From contig JBGAJY010000003.1 in NCBI GenBank assembly GCA_044224705.1, positions 10,458-74,457 of the forward strand: DNA of 64,000 nucleotides, written 5' to 3'. Positions 47,612 to 57,400 of this stretch are shown piece after piece (within the stretch, counting starts at the first letter, position 1; each line of letters starts with the position of its first letter). The DNA is from M3007 sp044224705. Its GTDB lineage: Bacteria; Bacteroidota; Bacteroidia; Chitinophagales; Saprospiraceae. A program made the position numbers and the translations under genes. The notes below the pieces were generated by a model, which saw only the letters and a program-made list of their open reading frames with translations, was not told the DNA's origin and did no database searches.

Positions 47612-48640
47612 TTACCGTCCCAAAGCCATATCGAGACAAGCAGCCGCGATTTTTTCGGGGTTGCTGAAGTTAAAACTCAGCCGGCGAATATCAGGTGAAG
47701 GATTGGTGTCCAGGCCGTGTTGGTAAGTTTTGTCATAATACGCCAGAGCAATATCTGCCGCAGCGGCATAGTCGCGGCTTTCCAGGGCTTCCAGGGCGGT
47801 TTTCAGGTGCTGGCCGCCCAGTTTGCGATCGATCCGCTGAAATGCAGCTTCCAGTTCTTCCATGGGGCAATTGGTGTAATCGGCCACGAGATTCTGCACC
47901 CGGTCGGTGTGCGGGATTTCAATATTGAACAATGGCGCGTTTTTCATACGTTTCCACATGCCTTCGGGTATAAAAACGCGCCCTATCGAACGGCTTTCAT
48001 TCTCGATCCAAACCCGCCGGGAGGGATCGAGCCTGCGCAGCGCATCAAATAAATCGTTCTCGAATTGCTCTACGGTAGGTTGCGGCGCTTCGCCTATACT
48101 GCCGAATGAAGAACCCTTGTGGCGCGCGATGGCCTCCAGATCGACGATCTGCTCACCCAGTTCGCGCAAAGCGTGCAGGATTTTGGTTTTGCCCGAACCC
48201 GTTTTTCCACCGACGACCATAAATGAATACGGCAACTGCACAAAATATTCCAGCACGTGCCGCCGGTAACTTTTGTACCCGCCCGAGAGGGTGACGACGT
48301 CAAAACCCGCCGTGCCCAGCAGCCAGGCCATGCTCCGGCTGCGCTGTCCGCCGCGCCAGCAATGCACCGCCAAATGTCCACTCGGAGCCAGTTTTCTTGC
48401 GCTGCGTACAAATCCCGCCATTTTAGGGCCTACAATTTCCAGTCCCCGCAACATGGCCAGGTCCTTACCCTGTTGCTTGTACAAGGTGCCGACCTGGGCC
48501 CTTTCTTCGTCGCTGAACAAGGGAAAACTCAGCGCGCCCGGAACGTGCCCCTGTGCATATTCGCCGGGCGAACGCACGTCGAGCAGGACCCGGGTGCTGA
48601 GTTCAGTTAATAATTCATCGGGCAGGAGGAGGCGTTCCAT
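47612..48640 (-). CDS. mnmH: tRNA 2-selenouridine(34) synthase MnmH
   Basis: A 342-residue enzyme that replaces sulfur by selenium (through a geranylated intermediate) in the 2-thiouridine at the wobble position of some tRNAs. The rhodanese domain (about 1-130) carries the catalytic Cys in AVHCWRGGQRSRSMAWLLG; the P-loop domain has MVVGGKTGSGKTKILHALRE (about 142-161). IPEGMWKRMKNAP is a further family mark. Selenophosphate synthetase, needed for selenium use, is not in the window; without it the enzyme may only geranylate. The ATG at 48640 fits family length; a second in-frame ATG lies eight codons upstream. Confidence 0.93.
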   Translation of the reverse strand: MERLLLPDELLTELSTRVLLDVRSPGEYAQGHVPGALSFPLFSDEERAQVGTLYKQQGKDLAMLRGLEIVGPKMAGFVRSARKLAPSGHLAVHCWRGGQRSRSMAWLLGTAGFDVVTLSGGYKSYRRHVLEYFVQLPYSFMVVGGKTGSGKTKILHALRELGEQIVDLEAIARHKGSSFGSIGEAPQPTVEQFENDLFDALRRLDPSRRVWIENESRSIGRVFIPEGMWKRMKNAPLFNIEIPHTDRVQNLVADYTNCPMEELEAAFQRIDRKLGGQHLKTALEALESRDYAAAADIALAYYDKTYQHGLDTNPSPDIRRLSFNFSNPEKIAAACLDMALGR

Positions 48641-48676
48641 GGGCGGCGAAATTACGATACCCATGCGCCTGCTGCC

Positions 48677-48772
48677 CACCTGACAGGTCTGAATTGGCAG
48701 AAAAATCAGAAAGGCTGGCTCCGGCCGGAGACAGCCTTTCTGATATTTCTACCAATTCAGACCTGTCGGGTG
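48677..48772. repeat. 96-bp near-perfect palindrome
   Basis: Arms 48677-48717 and 48732-48772 match at 38 of 41 positions; the centre CTCCGG-CCGGAG is also palindromic, so the whole 96 bases folds with almost no loop. It fills the gap between the leftward DUF2807 gene (stop 48786) and mnmH (start 48640). It may end DUF2807 transcription, but it is far longer than a terminator and lacks a U-run, so a small mobile palindrome is likely. Confidence 0.85.
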
Positions 48773-48785
48773 AAAAGATTCCCGC

Positions 48786-49418
48786 TCAACCCTTGTTGTC
48801 CACGCTGCCCGAACCGGAAATAGCGGTTTTGACCGGCCCGCTGACGTTCAATTCAACATCGCCCGAACCCGAAATGGCCACATCGGCGGATTGTCCTTTC
48901 AGGCCGCCGGCATTCACGTCGCCCGAGCCGCTGATGGCGTAGGCTTGTTTGTCGGCCTGGCCGCTGACGCTGATGTCGCTCGAACCGGAGATGTTGACCT
49001 CAAATTTGCGTACGTCGAGGGCGCCTTTGAAGCTGCCGGAGCCGCTCGTGTTGATCGTCAGCGACTCGCCTTTGATCGTCGTGGCTGCCACGATGTCGGT
49101 GGAGCCGCTGGTGCTGATCTCGTCGATCTTGCGGTAGGTGATTGTCAGGCGGATTTTCACGTTGTGATAATTGCCTTTTTTCATACGGATGTCGAGGGTT
49201 TTGCCCTTGACCTCGGTGATCACCTTGTCGAGCTCCGTACCGCTCACTTCCAGGACGATTTTTTCTTCCGAACCTTCCTGCAGGGTGACCTGGTCAAAAC
49301 CACCGGCGACGGAGATTTTTTCAAAAGTCTGGAGGGGGCGGGTTTCGGTGTTTTTTTGTGCAAAAATGCCGTTGGCGACAAAGGCGGCGGCGAGGATAAG
49401 CAGCAGACGAATTTTCAT
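48786..49418 (-). CDS. DUF2807 (GIN-domain) exported protein
   Basis: A 210-residue periplasmic or surface protein with signal peptide MKIRLLLILAAAFVANGIFA. The mature part is a right-handed beta-helix-like repeat rich in SGSGD steps (SGSTDIVAATTIKGESL, SGSGSFKGALDV, SGSSDISVSG, ISGSGDVNAGG, ISGSGDVELNVSG, ISGSGSVDNKG), the signature of the DUF2807 or putative auto-transporter adhesin head domain. Such proteins are abundant in Bacteroidota; function is unproven, adhesion is suggested from fold. It is not obviously part of an operon. Confidence 0.87.
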   Translation of the reverse strand: MKIRLLLILAAAFVANGIFAQKNTETRPLQTFEKISVAGGFDQVTLQEGSEEKIVLEVSGTELDKVITEVKGKTLDIRMKKGNYHNVKIRLTITYRKIDEISTSGSTDIVAATTIKGESLTINTSGSGSFKGALDVRKFEVNISGSSDISVSGQADKQAYAISGSGDVNAGGLKGQSADVAISGSGDVELNVSGPVKTAISGSGSVDNKG

Positions 49419-49532
49419 AGCTTGTAAAATGGTTGTGGTAAAAAATCAGGTTGCTTCATTTGCGGCAAAGACCGGATTTGAGGCCGGGGGTTGCAAAGCG
49501 TGCGAAAAAGCCCCGATTTCTTCACTGACCTT

Positions 49533-51594
49533 TCAGGCGTCCCAATTCAATTCCCTTGCCAGGGCCAGAAAAAAATCCATCGCTTCCGGATTCTTCATCG
49601 AATCGCGGTTGTAGGCTTTGTCCAGCGGGCGGCGCAGCAGGATTTTCTTCACCGGCGTCTCCATTTTTTTACCGGAAATCGTATAGGGCACGTCGGGCGC
49701 GGCGATGATGTCGTCGGGCACGTGCCTCGGGCTGTACGCCGTGCGCAGCGCCTGCCGGATCGTGTTTTTCAAGCCATCATCGAGGCTGAATCCCGGGTTC
49801 ATTACCACGAAGAGTGGCATCCAGTCGGTCCCGTCGGCGCGCTCCAGGTTCACGATCAGGGTGTCTTTGAGCTGCGGCAGCTGGTCCAAAGCGCGATAAA
49901 TTTCGGCTGTGCCGATGCGGACGCCCTGGCGGTTGAGCGTGGCATCGGAGCGACCGAGGATCACGACCGTGTTGCGCGGGCTGAGCCGTATCCAGTCGCC
50001 GTGGCGCCACACGCCGGGCCAGGTGTCGAAATAGCTCGATCGGTATTTGGCTTTGTCGGGGTCGTTCCAGAAAAAGACGGGCATCGAAGGCATGGCCTGG
50101 GTCACGACCATTTCGCCCACCTCGCCTGCGGGTACGGGCCGTCCGTTTTCGTCCCAGGCTTCCATGGCGCAACCCAGGCAAATGCACTGGATTTCGCCTT
50201 GCCATACGGGCAATAAAGGCGAGCCGCCCACCCAGGCCGTACACACGTCGGTGCCGCCGGCCATGGAGGAGAGCCAGGTCTGTTCACCGATGTGCCTGTA
50301 CACCCAGTCGAAGGCCTCGGGCGGCAGGGGAGAGCCCGTAGAACCAATTGATCTTAAATGACTTAGGTCGAATTTTTCTTTTGGAGAAATGCCCGATTTC
50401 CGGCAGCTCACGAGGAATGGTGCGCTCGTTCCGAAGTGAGTGATGCGCGTCTCGGCGGCGAGTTCCCAAAGGGCATCGAGATCGGGAAAGCCGGGACTGC
50501 CGTCGTACAGCACGATCGTCGCGCCGGCAAGCAGTGCTCCGACCGTGAAATTCCACATCATCCAGCCCGTCGTGGAAAACCAAAAGAACCGCTCTCCGGC
50601 GTGCACATCGTTGTGCAAATGGAGATATTTCAAGTGTTCCAGCAAATTGCCGCCGTGCGAATGCGTGATCGCCTTGGGTACGCCCGTGGTGCCCGAAGAA
50701 TAAAGTATCCAGAGCGGGTGGGAGAAGGGCAGGGGAGTGAATGGCAACCCTTTTGCAGGCTGAGGCGTGTTCAGGAGGTCTTTCCAAAGCACGCAGTCGG
50801 GCAGATTATCCGGCTGCGCATTTTCGTCGAGCCAGGGCACAAAAACCAGTTTTTCGACGCTGGGCAGCAGGCTGCACAGTTCGCGGACGGTATCGCGTTT
50901 GTCGAATGGTTTGCCGCCGTAGGCGTATCCGTCGCAGGCGATCAGGATTTTCGGCCGGATTTGTGCGAAGCGATCGGCCACGCTGGCCGCACCGAAGTCG
51001 GGCGAACAACTCGACCAAACCGCCCCGATGCTCATGCAAGCCAGCACGGCCACTACGGCGTGCGGGCTGTTGGGCAAATAAGCGGCCACCCGGTCGCCGG
51101 ATTGAACCCCCTGGGCGCTAAGCCAGGCAGCAACAGCGGCAGTCTGGCATTCGATCTCCGCCCAGGAAATTTCCTGTACGGGCGTTCTTTCATTTTTAAA
51201 AAGAATGGCGGGTTGGGTGTCGGTTTTTTTGCGGAAAATATGTTCGGCGTAGTTGAGCGTGCTCTTCAAACCACTGGATGTCAGGCATTTCCGTGCCTTT
51301 TCGGACCGATTGAAAGGGCGCGTGTCCGATGATGTCGAAGTACTCCCAAAGGCTGCGCCAGAAATCTTCCGGGTGATCCACCGACCATTTCCAAAGGTCG
51401 TGATAGAGTTGTTCAGGAGCCTTAAAATCGTAGGTCTGCGGGTCGAATCCTTCGGGTCCGCTGTAATCCTGAAAAAAAACCGGCTGGTAGGTTTGGCTTA
51501 ACCAATGCAAATAACGCATCAGGTGACTGCCTTGCATCAGAGGGCGTGAAGGCTGCCAAAGCAGGCGTGGTGTGTCCGTACTTTCTGAACTCAT
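49533..51594 (-). pseudogene. aacS: Acetoacetate-CoA ligase, frame broken once
   Basis: An ANL-superfamily enzyme that activates acetoacetate to acetoacetyl-CoA with ATP. The N-terminal 110 residues (MSSESTDTPRLLWQPS to GTEMPDIQWFE) and the rest (STLNYAEHIFRKKTD onward) are in different frames, joined at about 51262-51267. The family pattern WFxGxxLNYAE is restored by adding two bases. Downstream motifs are intact: LYSSGTTGVPKAITHSHGG (phosphate loop), FFWFSTTGWMMWN, GDWIRLSPRNTVVILGRSDA and ISGKKMETPVKK with the catalytic Lys. Because everything else is conserved, a sequencing or assembly error is more likely than a dead gene. It divergently faces the 5'-nucleotidase gene. It may use acetoacetate from HmgA-dependent tyrosine breakdown. 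Confidence 0.8.
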
Positions 51595-51686
51595 TTTGGA
51601 AGACTTTGAAATCAAGGCTTGGCGGGTTCTATTTTCGCGGCAAATTCCGGTGATTCTACCGAATGCAAGAAATAAAACTTTCTGAC

Positions 51687-53270
51687 ATGAAAACACTCCA
51701 CGCCCTTGTCCTGCTTTTTGTTGTTGCCATGTTCACCGCCTGCGACCCGCCGCGCCGCGCGGCTGCCGGGGGCGACGACGGCCGTATCGAAGTCATTTTT
51801 CTTCAGATGAACGACGTGTACGAGATCTCACCCATGCCCTCCGACAACTCAGGGGGGCTGGCCCGCGTCGCCGCGTTGCGCCAGGAATTGATGAAAAAAA
51901 ATCCCAACGTCGTGACGGTGCTGTCGGGCGACTTCATCAGTCCCTCGGTCACGGGCACCCTCAAATTCGAAGGAAAACGTATCCGGGGCCGCCACATGGT
52001 GGAGACCCTCAACACGCTCGGACTCGATTGGGTCGTCTTCGGCAACCATGAATTCGATTACGACGACCTGTCCGACCTGCAAGCCCGACTCGACGAATCC
52101 AAATTTCAGTGGCTGGCCGGCAATGCACGCCTGAAAAATGCCGATGGCACCACGCAGCCCTTCTACAAAAATGTCGCCGGCAACCGCATGAACTGCCCCG
52201 ACGACGCCGTGATCACCCTGAAAGACGCCGACGGCACCACCGTAAACATCGGTCTGCTGGGTGTGCTCATTGGCGCCGGCCGCAAGCCCTGGGTGACTTA
52301 TACCGATCCCTTCAGCACGGCTGTAAAGTTGTATAACGACCTGAAACCCAGGTCCGACGTGGTGCTGGGCATCACCCACCTCGCCATCGACGACGACCTC
52401 AAACTCGCCGGCATGCTCCCCGGCGTGCCGCTCATCATGGGCGGTCACGACCACTCCAATATGCTCCGCCGCGTCGGAAATACCGTCGTCGCGAAAGCCG
52501 ATGCGAATGCCCGCACCGTTTATGTGCATACCCTGCGCTACGATAAAAAGACAAAAAAAGCTACGATCACTTCGGAACTGCGCCGGATCAATTCCACGTT
52601 GCCCGACGAGCCCGCCACAGCCGCCGTAATCGCCAAATGGGAGAAAATCAAAACGGAATCGCTGGCCAGCTCGGGCTTCGACGCCACGAAAAAAGTGATC
52701 GACCTGAAACAACCGCTGGACTGCCGCGAGGACGTCGTGCGCATGCAGCAGGCGCCTGCCGGCAAAATGGTCACCGACGCCATGCTCGATGCCTCCCGAA
52801 CGAATCCTGACTGCGCTTTGTTAAACAGCGGCTCCATCCGGGTCGACGACGTGCTCTCTGGCACGCTCACCGAACTCGATATCGTGCGGATGCTGCCCTT
52901 CGGCGGCGGCATCGCCGAGGTGGAAATGCGTGGCGCCCTGCTCCGGCGCACGCTGGATGCCGGACTTGCCAACCGGGGCAACGGCGGCTACCTGCAATAC
53001 AGCAAGGCGCGCTACGACGAGGTCAAAAAACAGTGGCTCATTGGCGAAAAGCCACTCGACGACGCCAAAATTTACCGCGTCGTACTGCCCGAATTCCTGC
53101 TCACGGGCAACGAACAAAACATGGGTTTTCTCAAAACGGCACTCAATGCCGACGGCAAAACCACGTCCAATTCCGAAATTCTGAGCCTGGTAAAAGGCAA
53201 TCCGGCCGACAAGACAGACCTCCGGAACGACATTCGTCTGGCACTCATCTCATCACTGCGCAAGGGGTAA
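51687..53270 (+). CDS. 5'-nucleotidase/metallophosphatase lipoprotein (UshA-like)
   Basis: A 527-residue exported lipoprotein (MKTLHALVLLFVVAMFTAC, lipobox Cys at residue 19). The N-terminal metallophosphoesterase domain has FLQMNDVYEI, VTVLSGDFISPS, VFGNHEFDYDD, GITHLAIDDDLKLA and GGHDHSN metal-site motifs; the C-terminal 5_nucleotid_C domain has LLNSGSIRVDD and GNGGYLQYSK. It most likely removes phosphate from nucleotides in the periplasm or at the surface for scavenging. The MNDVYE variant marks a subfamily differing from UshA (NDxH). ATG 51687 starts the signal peptide. It is monocistronic. Confidence 0.88.
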   Translation: MKTLHALVLLFVVAMFTACDPPRRAAAGGDDGRIEVIFLQMNDVYEISPMPSDNSGGLARVAALRQELMKKNPNVVTVLSGDFISPSVTGTLKFEGKRIRGRHMVETLNTLGLDWVVFGNHEFDYDDLSDLQARLDESKFQWLAGNARLKNADGTTQPFYKNVAGNRMNCPDDAVITLKDADGTTVNIGLLGVLIGAGRKPWVTYTDPFSTAVKLYNDLKPRSDVVLGITHLAIDDDLKLAGMLPGVPLIMGGHDHSNMLRRVGNTVVAKADANARTVYVHTLRYDKKTKKATITSELRRINSTLPDEPATAAVIAKWEKIKTESLASSGFDATKKVIDLKQPLDCREDVVRMQQAPAGKMVTDAMLDASRTNPDCALLNSGSIRVDDVLSGTLTELDIVRMLPFGGGIAEVEMRGALLRRTLDAGLANRGNGGYLQYSKARYDEVKKQWLIGEKPLDDAKIYRVVLPEFLLTGNEQNMGFLKTALNADGKTTSNSEILSLVKGNPADKTDLRNDIRLALISSLRKG

Positions 53271-53294
53271 ATCAACAATTTTTCACGCTACCCC

Positions 53295-53323
53295 TTTGGC
53301 GAAGCAAACTTTCCCTACTTTTG
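53295..53323 (+). promoter_or_regulatory. Promoter of the TPR membrane protein gene
   Basis: TTTG at 53295-53298 and TACTTTTG at 53316-53323 match the Bacteroidota -33 and -7 elements with a 17-base spacer, 65 bases upstream of the start codon. Confidence 0.55.
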
Positions 53324-53387
53324 CGGGCCTTTTTGCAAAAAGCCGGAAGGCAGTGATATTGAACCTTTAATTTTTCGAATTCAAACA

Positions 53388-54080
53388 ATGGCAAAACGCA
53401 AAGTCGCCCAGACGGACACCATCGAAGAAATCCAGGAAGTGCAAGCGCCTTCTACACCGTTTTGGGAAAAATATCAAGATTACCTGCTCTACGCCGTCGG
53501 CGCCGTCGTGCTGCTGATCGCTGGGTGGTGGGGCTACAAAAGCCTGATTATCGCTCCCCAGCAGGAAGAAGCCGTGGGCGCCATGTGGCAGGCCCAGCAA
53601 CAATTCGACCGAGATTCTTTCAATTTGGCGCTGAACAACCCCGGCGGCGGAGCGGATGGTTTTCTGACCATCATCGACAAATACGGCAGCACTCCGGCAG
53701 GCAACCTGGCGAAATACTATGCCGGTGTTTGCTATCTCCACATGGGCGATTTCGACAATGCCGAGAAGTATATCGGTGATTTTGACGCCGAGGGCGATCT
53801 TTTGCCGATCATGAAAAAAGGTCTGTTGGGTGATGTAGCCGCCGAGAAAAAAGATTACGCCAAAGCCATCGATTACTACGAATCGGCCGTCGACGCCGGT
53901 GACGACCAGTTGCTCCAGGCCTATTACCTGAAAAAAGCAGGCCTGCTCAACGAATACCAGGGCAACAAGGAAGCCGCGCTCAAGGCCTATCAGCGCCTGA
54001 AAAAAGAGTTTGCCAACTCAGCCTCCAACGACTGGCAATCGATCGACAAGTACATTTACCGCGCTGGCGGTACCCAATAA
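53388..54080 (+). CDS. TPR-containing membrane-anchored protein (YfgM-like)
   Basis: A 230-residue protein with a cytoplasmic N-terminus, one membrane helix at about 33-51 (LLYAVGAVVLLIAGWWGYK) and a periplasmic TPR-like domain (PF09976 type): GNLAKYYAGVCYLHMGDFDN, then KKDYAKAIDYYESAVDAG and YQGNKEAALKAYQRLKKEFA. This is the YfgM/ancillary SecYEG type of architecture and may help periplasmic folding or complex assembly. It has its own promoter and terminator. Partner proteins are unknown. Confidence 0.82.
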   Translation: MAKRKVAQTDTIEEIQEVQAPSTPFWEKYQDYLLYAVGAVVLLIAGWWGYKSLIIAPQQEEAVGAMWQAQQQFDRDSFNLALNNPGGGADGFLTIIDKYGSTPAGNLAKYYAGVCYLHMGDFDNAEKYIGDFDAEGDLLPIMKKGLLGDVAAEKKDYAKAIDYYESAVDAGDDQLLQAYYLKKAGLLNEYQGNKEAALKAYQRLKKEFANSASNDWQSIDKYIYRAGGTQ

Positions 54081-54107
54081 TTGCTATAAAAAGTTAGCCA
54101 AAAGTTA

Positions 54108-54144
54108 AAGCCGGACCACGTCGCCACGACGCGGTCCGGCTTTT
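54108..54144 (+). terminator. Rho-independent terminator of the TPR gene
   Basis: AAGCCGGACC (54108-54117) pairs with GGTCCGGCTT (54133-54142) around a 15-base loop that itself contains CGTCG-CGACG; a short T-run follows. Confidence 0.85.
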
Positions 54145-54427
54145 CCGTTTAAAGGCCGATTTTTCCAGTAGGAAGAATCCGCCCGAACAAAACAGCTTAT
54201 TGCACTGACATTCAAACAAAAAGGATTGGCGGCGTATTGAAAAATGCTGTTACCTTTGAGGCGTCCCTTTCAAAAGATGGTCTCTCCACTATCCTGATTT
54301 TGGCAAAATATCGCGGCTTGCCGTGCGTTTTTGCCTCAACCCAGGCTTTTTTGGCATGTCGTTGCCGGAACTGTATTTTCAGAACATTTGCTTCTTAACC
54401 GCTTTCATTGGCTAAACCATACCGCTT
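54145..54427. other. Leader region of the PorE-like gene
   Basis: No gene is supported. A TACCTTTG box at 54251-54258 is a probable -7 element, leaving a leader of about 160 bases before the ATG at 54428. A weak -33 (ATTG) ends 22 bases upstream. Confidence 0.4.
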
Positions 54428-57400
54428 ATGAACACGTCATTTCGTGCGACGGCTCTGGTCGCCGCGCTGTTTTGCGTGGCTGCCTGGCTGCCTGCCCAAA
54501 ACCAGACCAACGTGCAGGACGACCTGCTCCGCGCCGACAAACAATTTGACCTTTACGCCTACAACATCGCCCGATCGAGCTACGAAAAGGTGCTGCAAAG
54601 CGACCCCAACAACGCCCATGCCCTGGCGCGCATAGCCGACTGCTACGTGCAGACCAATCGCCCGGACGATGCCCTGCCCTGGTACGAACGCGCCACCAAT
54701 GCTCCCGGAATGGAGCCGGATGTGATGCTCCGCTACGGAAAAGCGCTGATGTCGACCGGCGATTATGTCAAAGCCAAGACCTGGTTCCAGTTCTACGGCG
54801 AAGGCAACCCTGACGTGGGCACGCATTTTTCCAAAATGTGCGACTACGCCATGGCCGCTTTGAACAAAGACGCCCTGTACATCGCCAAACTGGAGCCGCT
54901 GAATACCGAATCCGCCGATTATTCGCCCGCTTTTTATGCCGGCAAGGTGGTGTACAACTCCGCCCGCTCCGACATTAAAAGAAAAACCACCCCCAAAACG
55001 AGCAGCGACTGGTCGGGCGGCAGTGCCAGCAACCAACTCTTTGTCACCCAGACCAATCCGTCCGACGGGTACCTTCAAAAACCTGATTTTTTGCGCAGCG
55101 ACCTGCAAAATACCTGGAACGAAGGACCCGTGACGTTCTCCGCCGACGGCCGGAAAGTGGTGTTTTGCCGCAATAACTTCATCGACGGCGCCCGCCAGGT
55201 TGCTGAAAAAGGCGTCAACCTGAGTTTGTACACGGCCGATGTGGAGAACGGTGAGTGGAAAAACATTCGCGCTTTCCCCTACAACGGCTCCGATTACGCC
55301 ACCGGTTTCCCCAGCCTCTCGGCCGATGGAAAGACCCTCTGGTTTGCCAGCAACCGCCCCGACGGCTTTGGCGGCTGGGATATTTACGTGTGCGAATGGT
55401 CGGGCAGCTCCTGGCTGACGCCCCGCAACCTCGGCGCGCCGCTGAATACGGCCGGAAACGAGGTAACCCCCTATTTTGACGGCAACAACCTGTATTTCAG
55501 CTCCGATTATCACCGTGGATTTGGCGGCCTGGATATTTTCCGCGCCGAACTGAATGGCGATAACGTGGCCAATATTTTCCATCTCGGACCCGGTATCAAC
55601 TCCCCGCGCGACGATTACGGTTTCATCTACGATCCGAATGCGAACAACGGCTATTTTACCAGCAACCGCGCCGAAGGCCGCGGCAATGAGGACGTCTGGC
55701 AGGTGCGCAAGAAACTCGACGAATTTGTCATTACGGTGACCGACGAATACCGCAATCCGCTGGCTGACGCCGAGATTGATTTCTCCTCCTGCGGCGCGGG
55801 AGTGATGCGAACGGATGCTTCCGGCCAGTATTCCTTTGCCGTAAGTTCTGGAAAAGCCGACTGCAACGCCGTGGTCAGCAAATCTGGTTTCCAGCCCGCC
55901 AACGTCAGCGTGCGTTCCTCGGGCAACAAAAAAATTGCCATCAGCCTCACGCGTATGCCCGACGGTTCGTTCCAGAGCCGTGCCGAACCAGTAACCAGCC
56001 CTCCTGCTACTTCGCGCAGTGTGGCTGCGCCTACCGCACCGGCTACATACTCCACCGATGCTGCAACGAGCGGCAACACAGGTACGGGTACAATGGTGGA
56101 TCATTCCCTTTCGCTGTACGATAACTTTGGACGCCCGCTGATCAACGCTCAGGTGGACCTCAACACCTGCGGATTGGGCACTTTGCTGACCGATCAAACG
56201 GGCAGCGTGGCCTTCAGTTTGCCCGCAGGTACCACCTGCTGCATCGTGATCAACAAGGATGGGTTCGACGAGGCCGTAATTCCCATCACAGCGAGCAGCG
56301 CCGGTGAAAAATCAGTGTCGCTGGGAGAACTGAGCGCTCCGGTAACGCCCCTTCAGGCCGGAACGGTGGGAACCTACACAGGTTCTATCCGCGATGCAGA
56401 ATCGCTGGACGAGATCGCGGGTGCCACGGTAAAAGTTCAAAAACTGCCGAATGGCCCTCTGATGCAGACCACGAGCAATAATGCCGGGCGCTACATTTTC
56501 AACCTCGAAGCAGGCGGCTATTACCAGTTTACTTTCCTGAAAAAGGGCTATCAGCAGGAGGTCATGAATTTTGTGGTGACCGTGAATAACGTGAAACGCA
56601 CGATCACGCCTTTGTTTTTGGCCCCTTCGCAGACGGCCACGGGCGATGCCAAACCTACAGAATACAGCGCGACCACGCCGACATCCGTTGCCCCCACTAC
56701 TACGGCCCCCGCTACCTCGGCTCCACTCACGGGGGCCCCTCCCGCAGCCCGGATGATGGCCCCCCAAACCGTGCAGTCCAAAACCGCAACAGTCGACGGA
56801 TATGCCGTGCAAGTGGCCGCCCAGCCCCAGCAATTTACGGATGCCGACATGAAAAAATACGATGCCCTGACCCCGCTGGGAAACCTTTACGCCGTTCAGG
56901 ATGCCAGGATGAGCCGCCTGCGCCTGGGCATTTTCGCCACCAAGGCCGAAGCGGATGCCGCGAACAAGGAAGTACAGAAGACCGTCAAAGGCTCTTTCGT
57001 CGTTCCCGAAAAAAATGCCGAGGAACAAATGCTGGTGAGTCGCCCGACCAATTCCGCACCGACCGAATATTCCAACACGAAAACGGCAAAAGGCGCACCA
57101 ACCGGTGCTCCGGTAGCGGGTGTTCAATCGCTTTCCGGTAATGTCCCGGCCGCGGCTTCGCCTATCCGGTATGCCGTGCAGGTCGCCTCCATATCTGCCA
57201 ACCGCTCGGCCGATCTGAATGAATTCATGGGACTGACCAGCGTGGGAAATGTGTACATGAAGCCTGAGAATGATTTTATGAAAGTTCGGGTAGGCATTTG
57301 GGAGTCACACGGCGATGCCGAAGAAGCCCAAAGGGAAATTGTGCAGCGCGGCTTCAAGGACGCCATCATTGTCACCGAAAAAGCTACCGATGAATCATTG

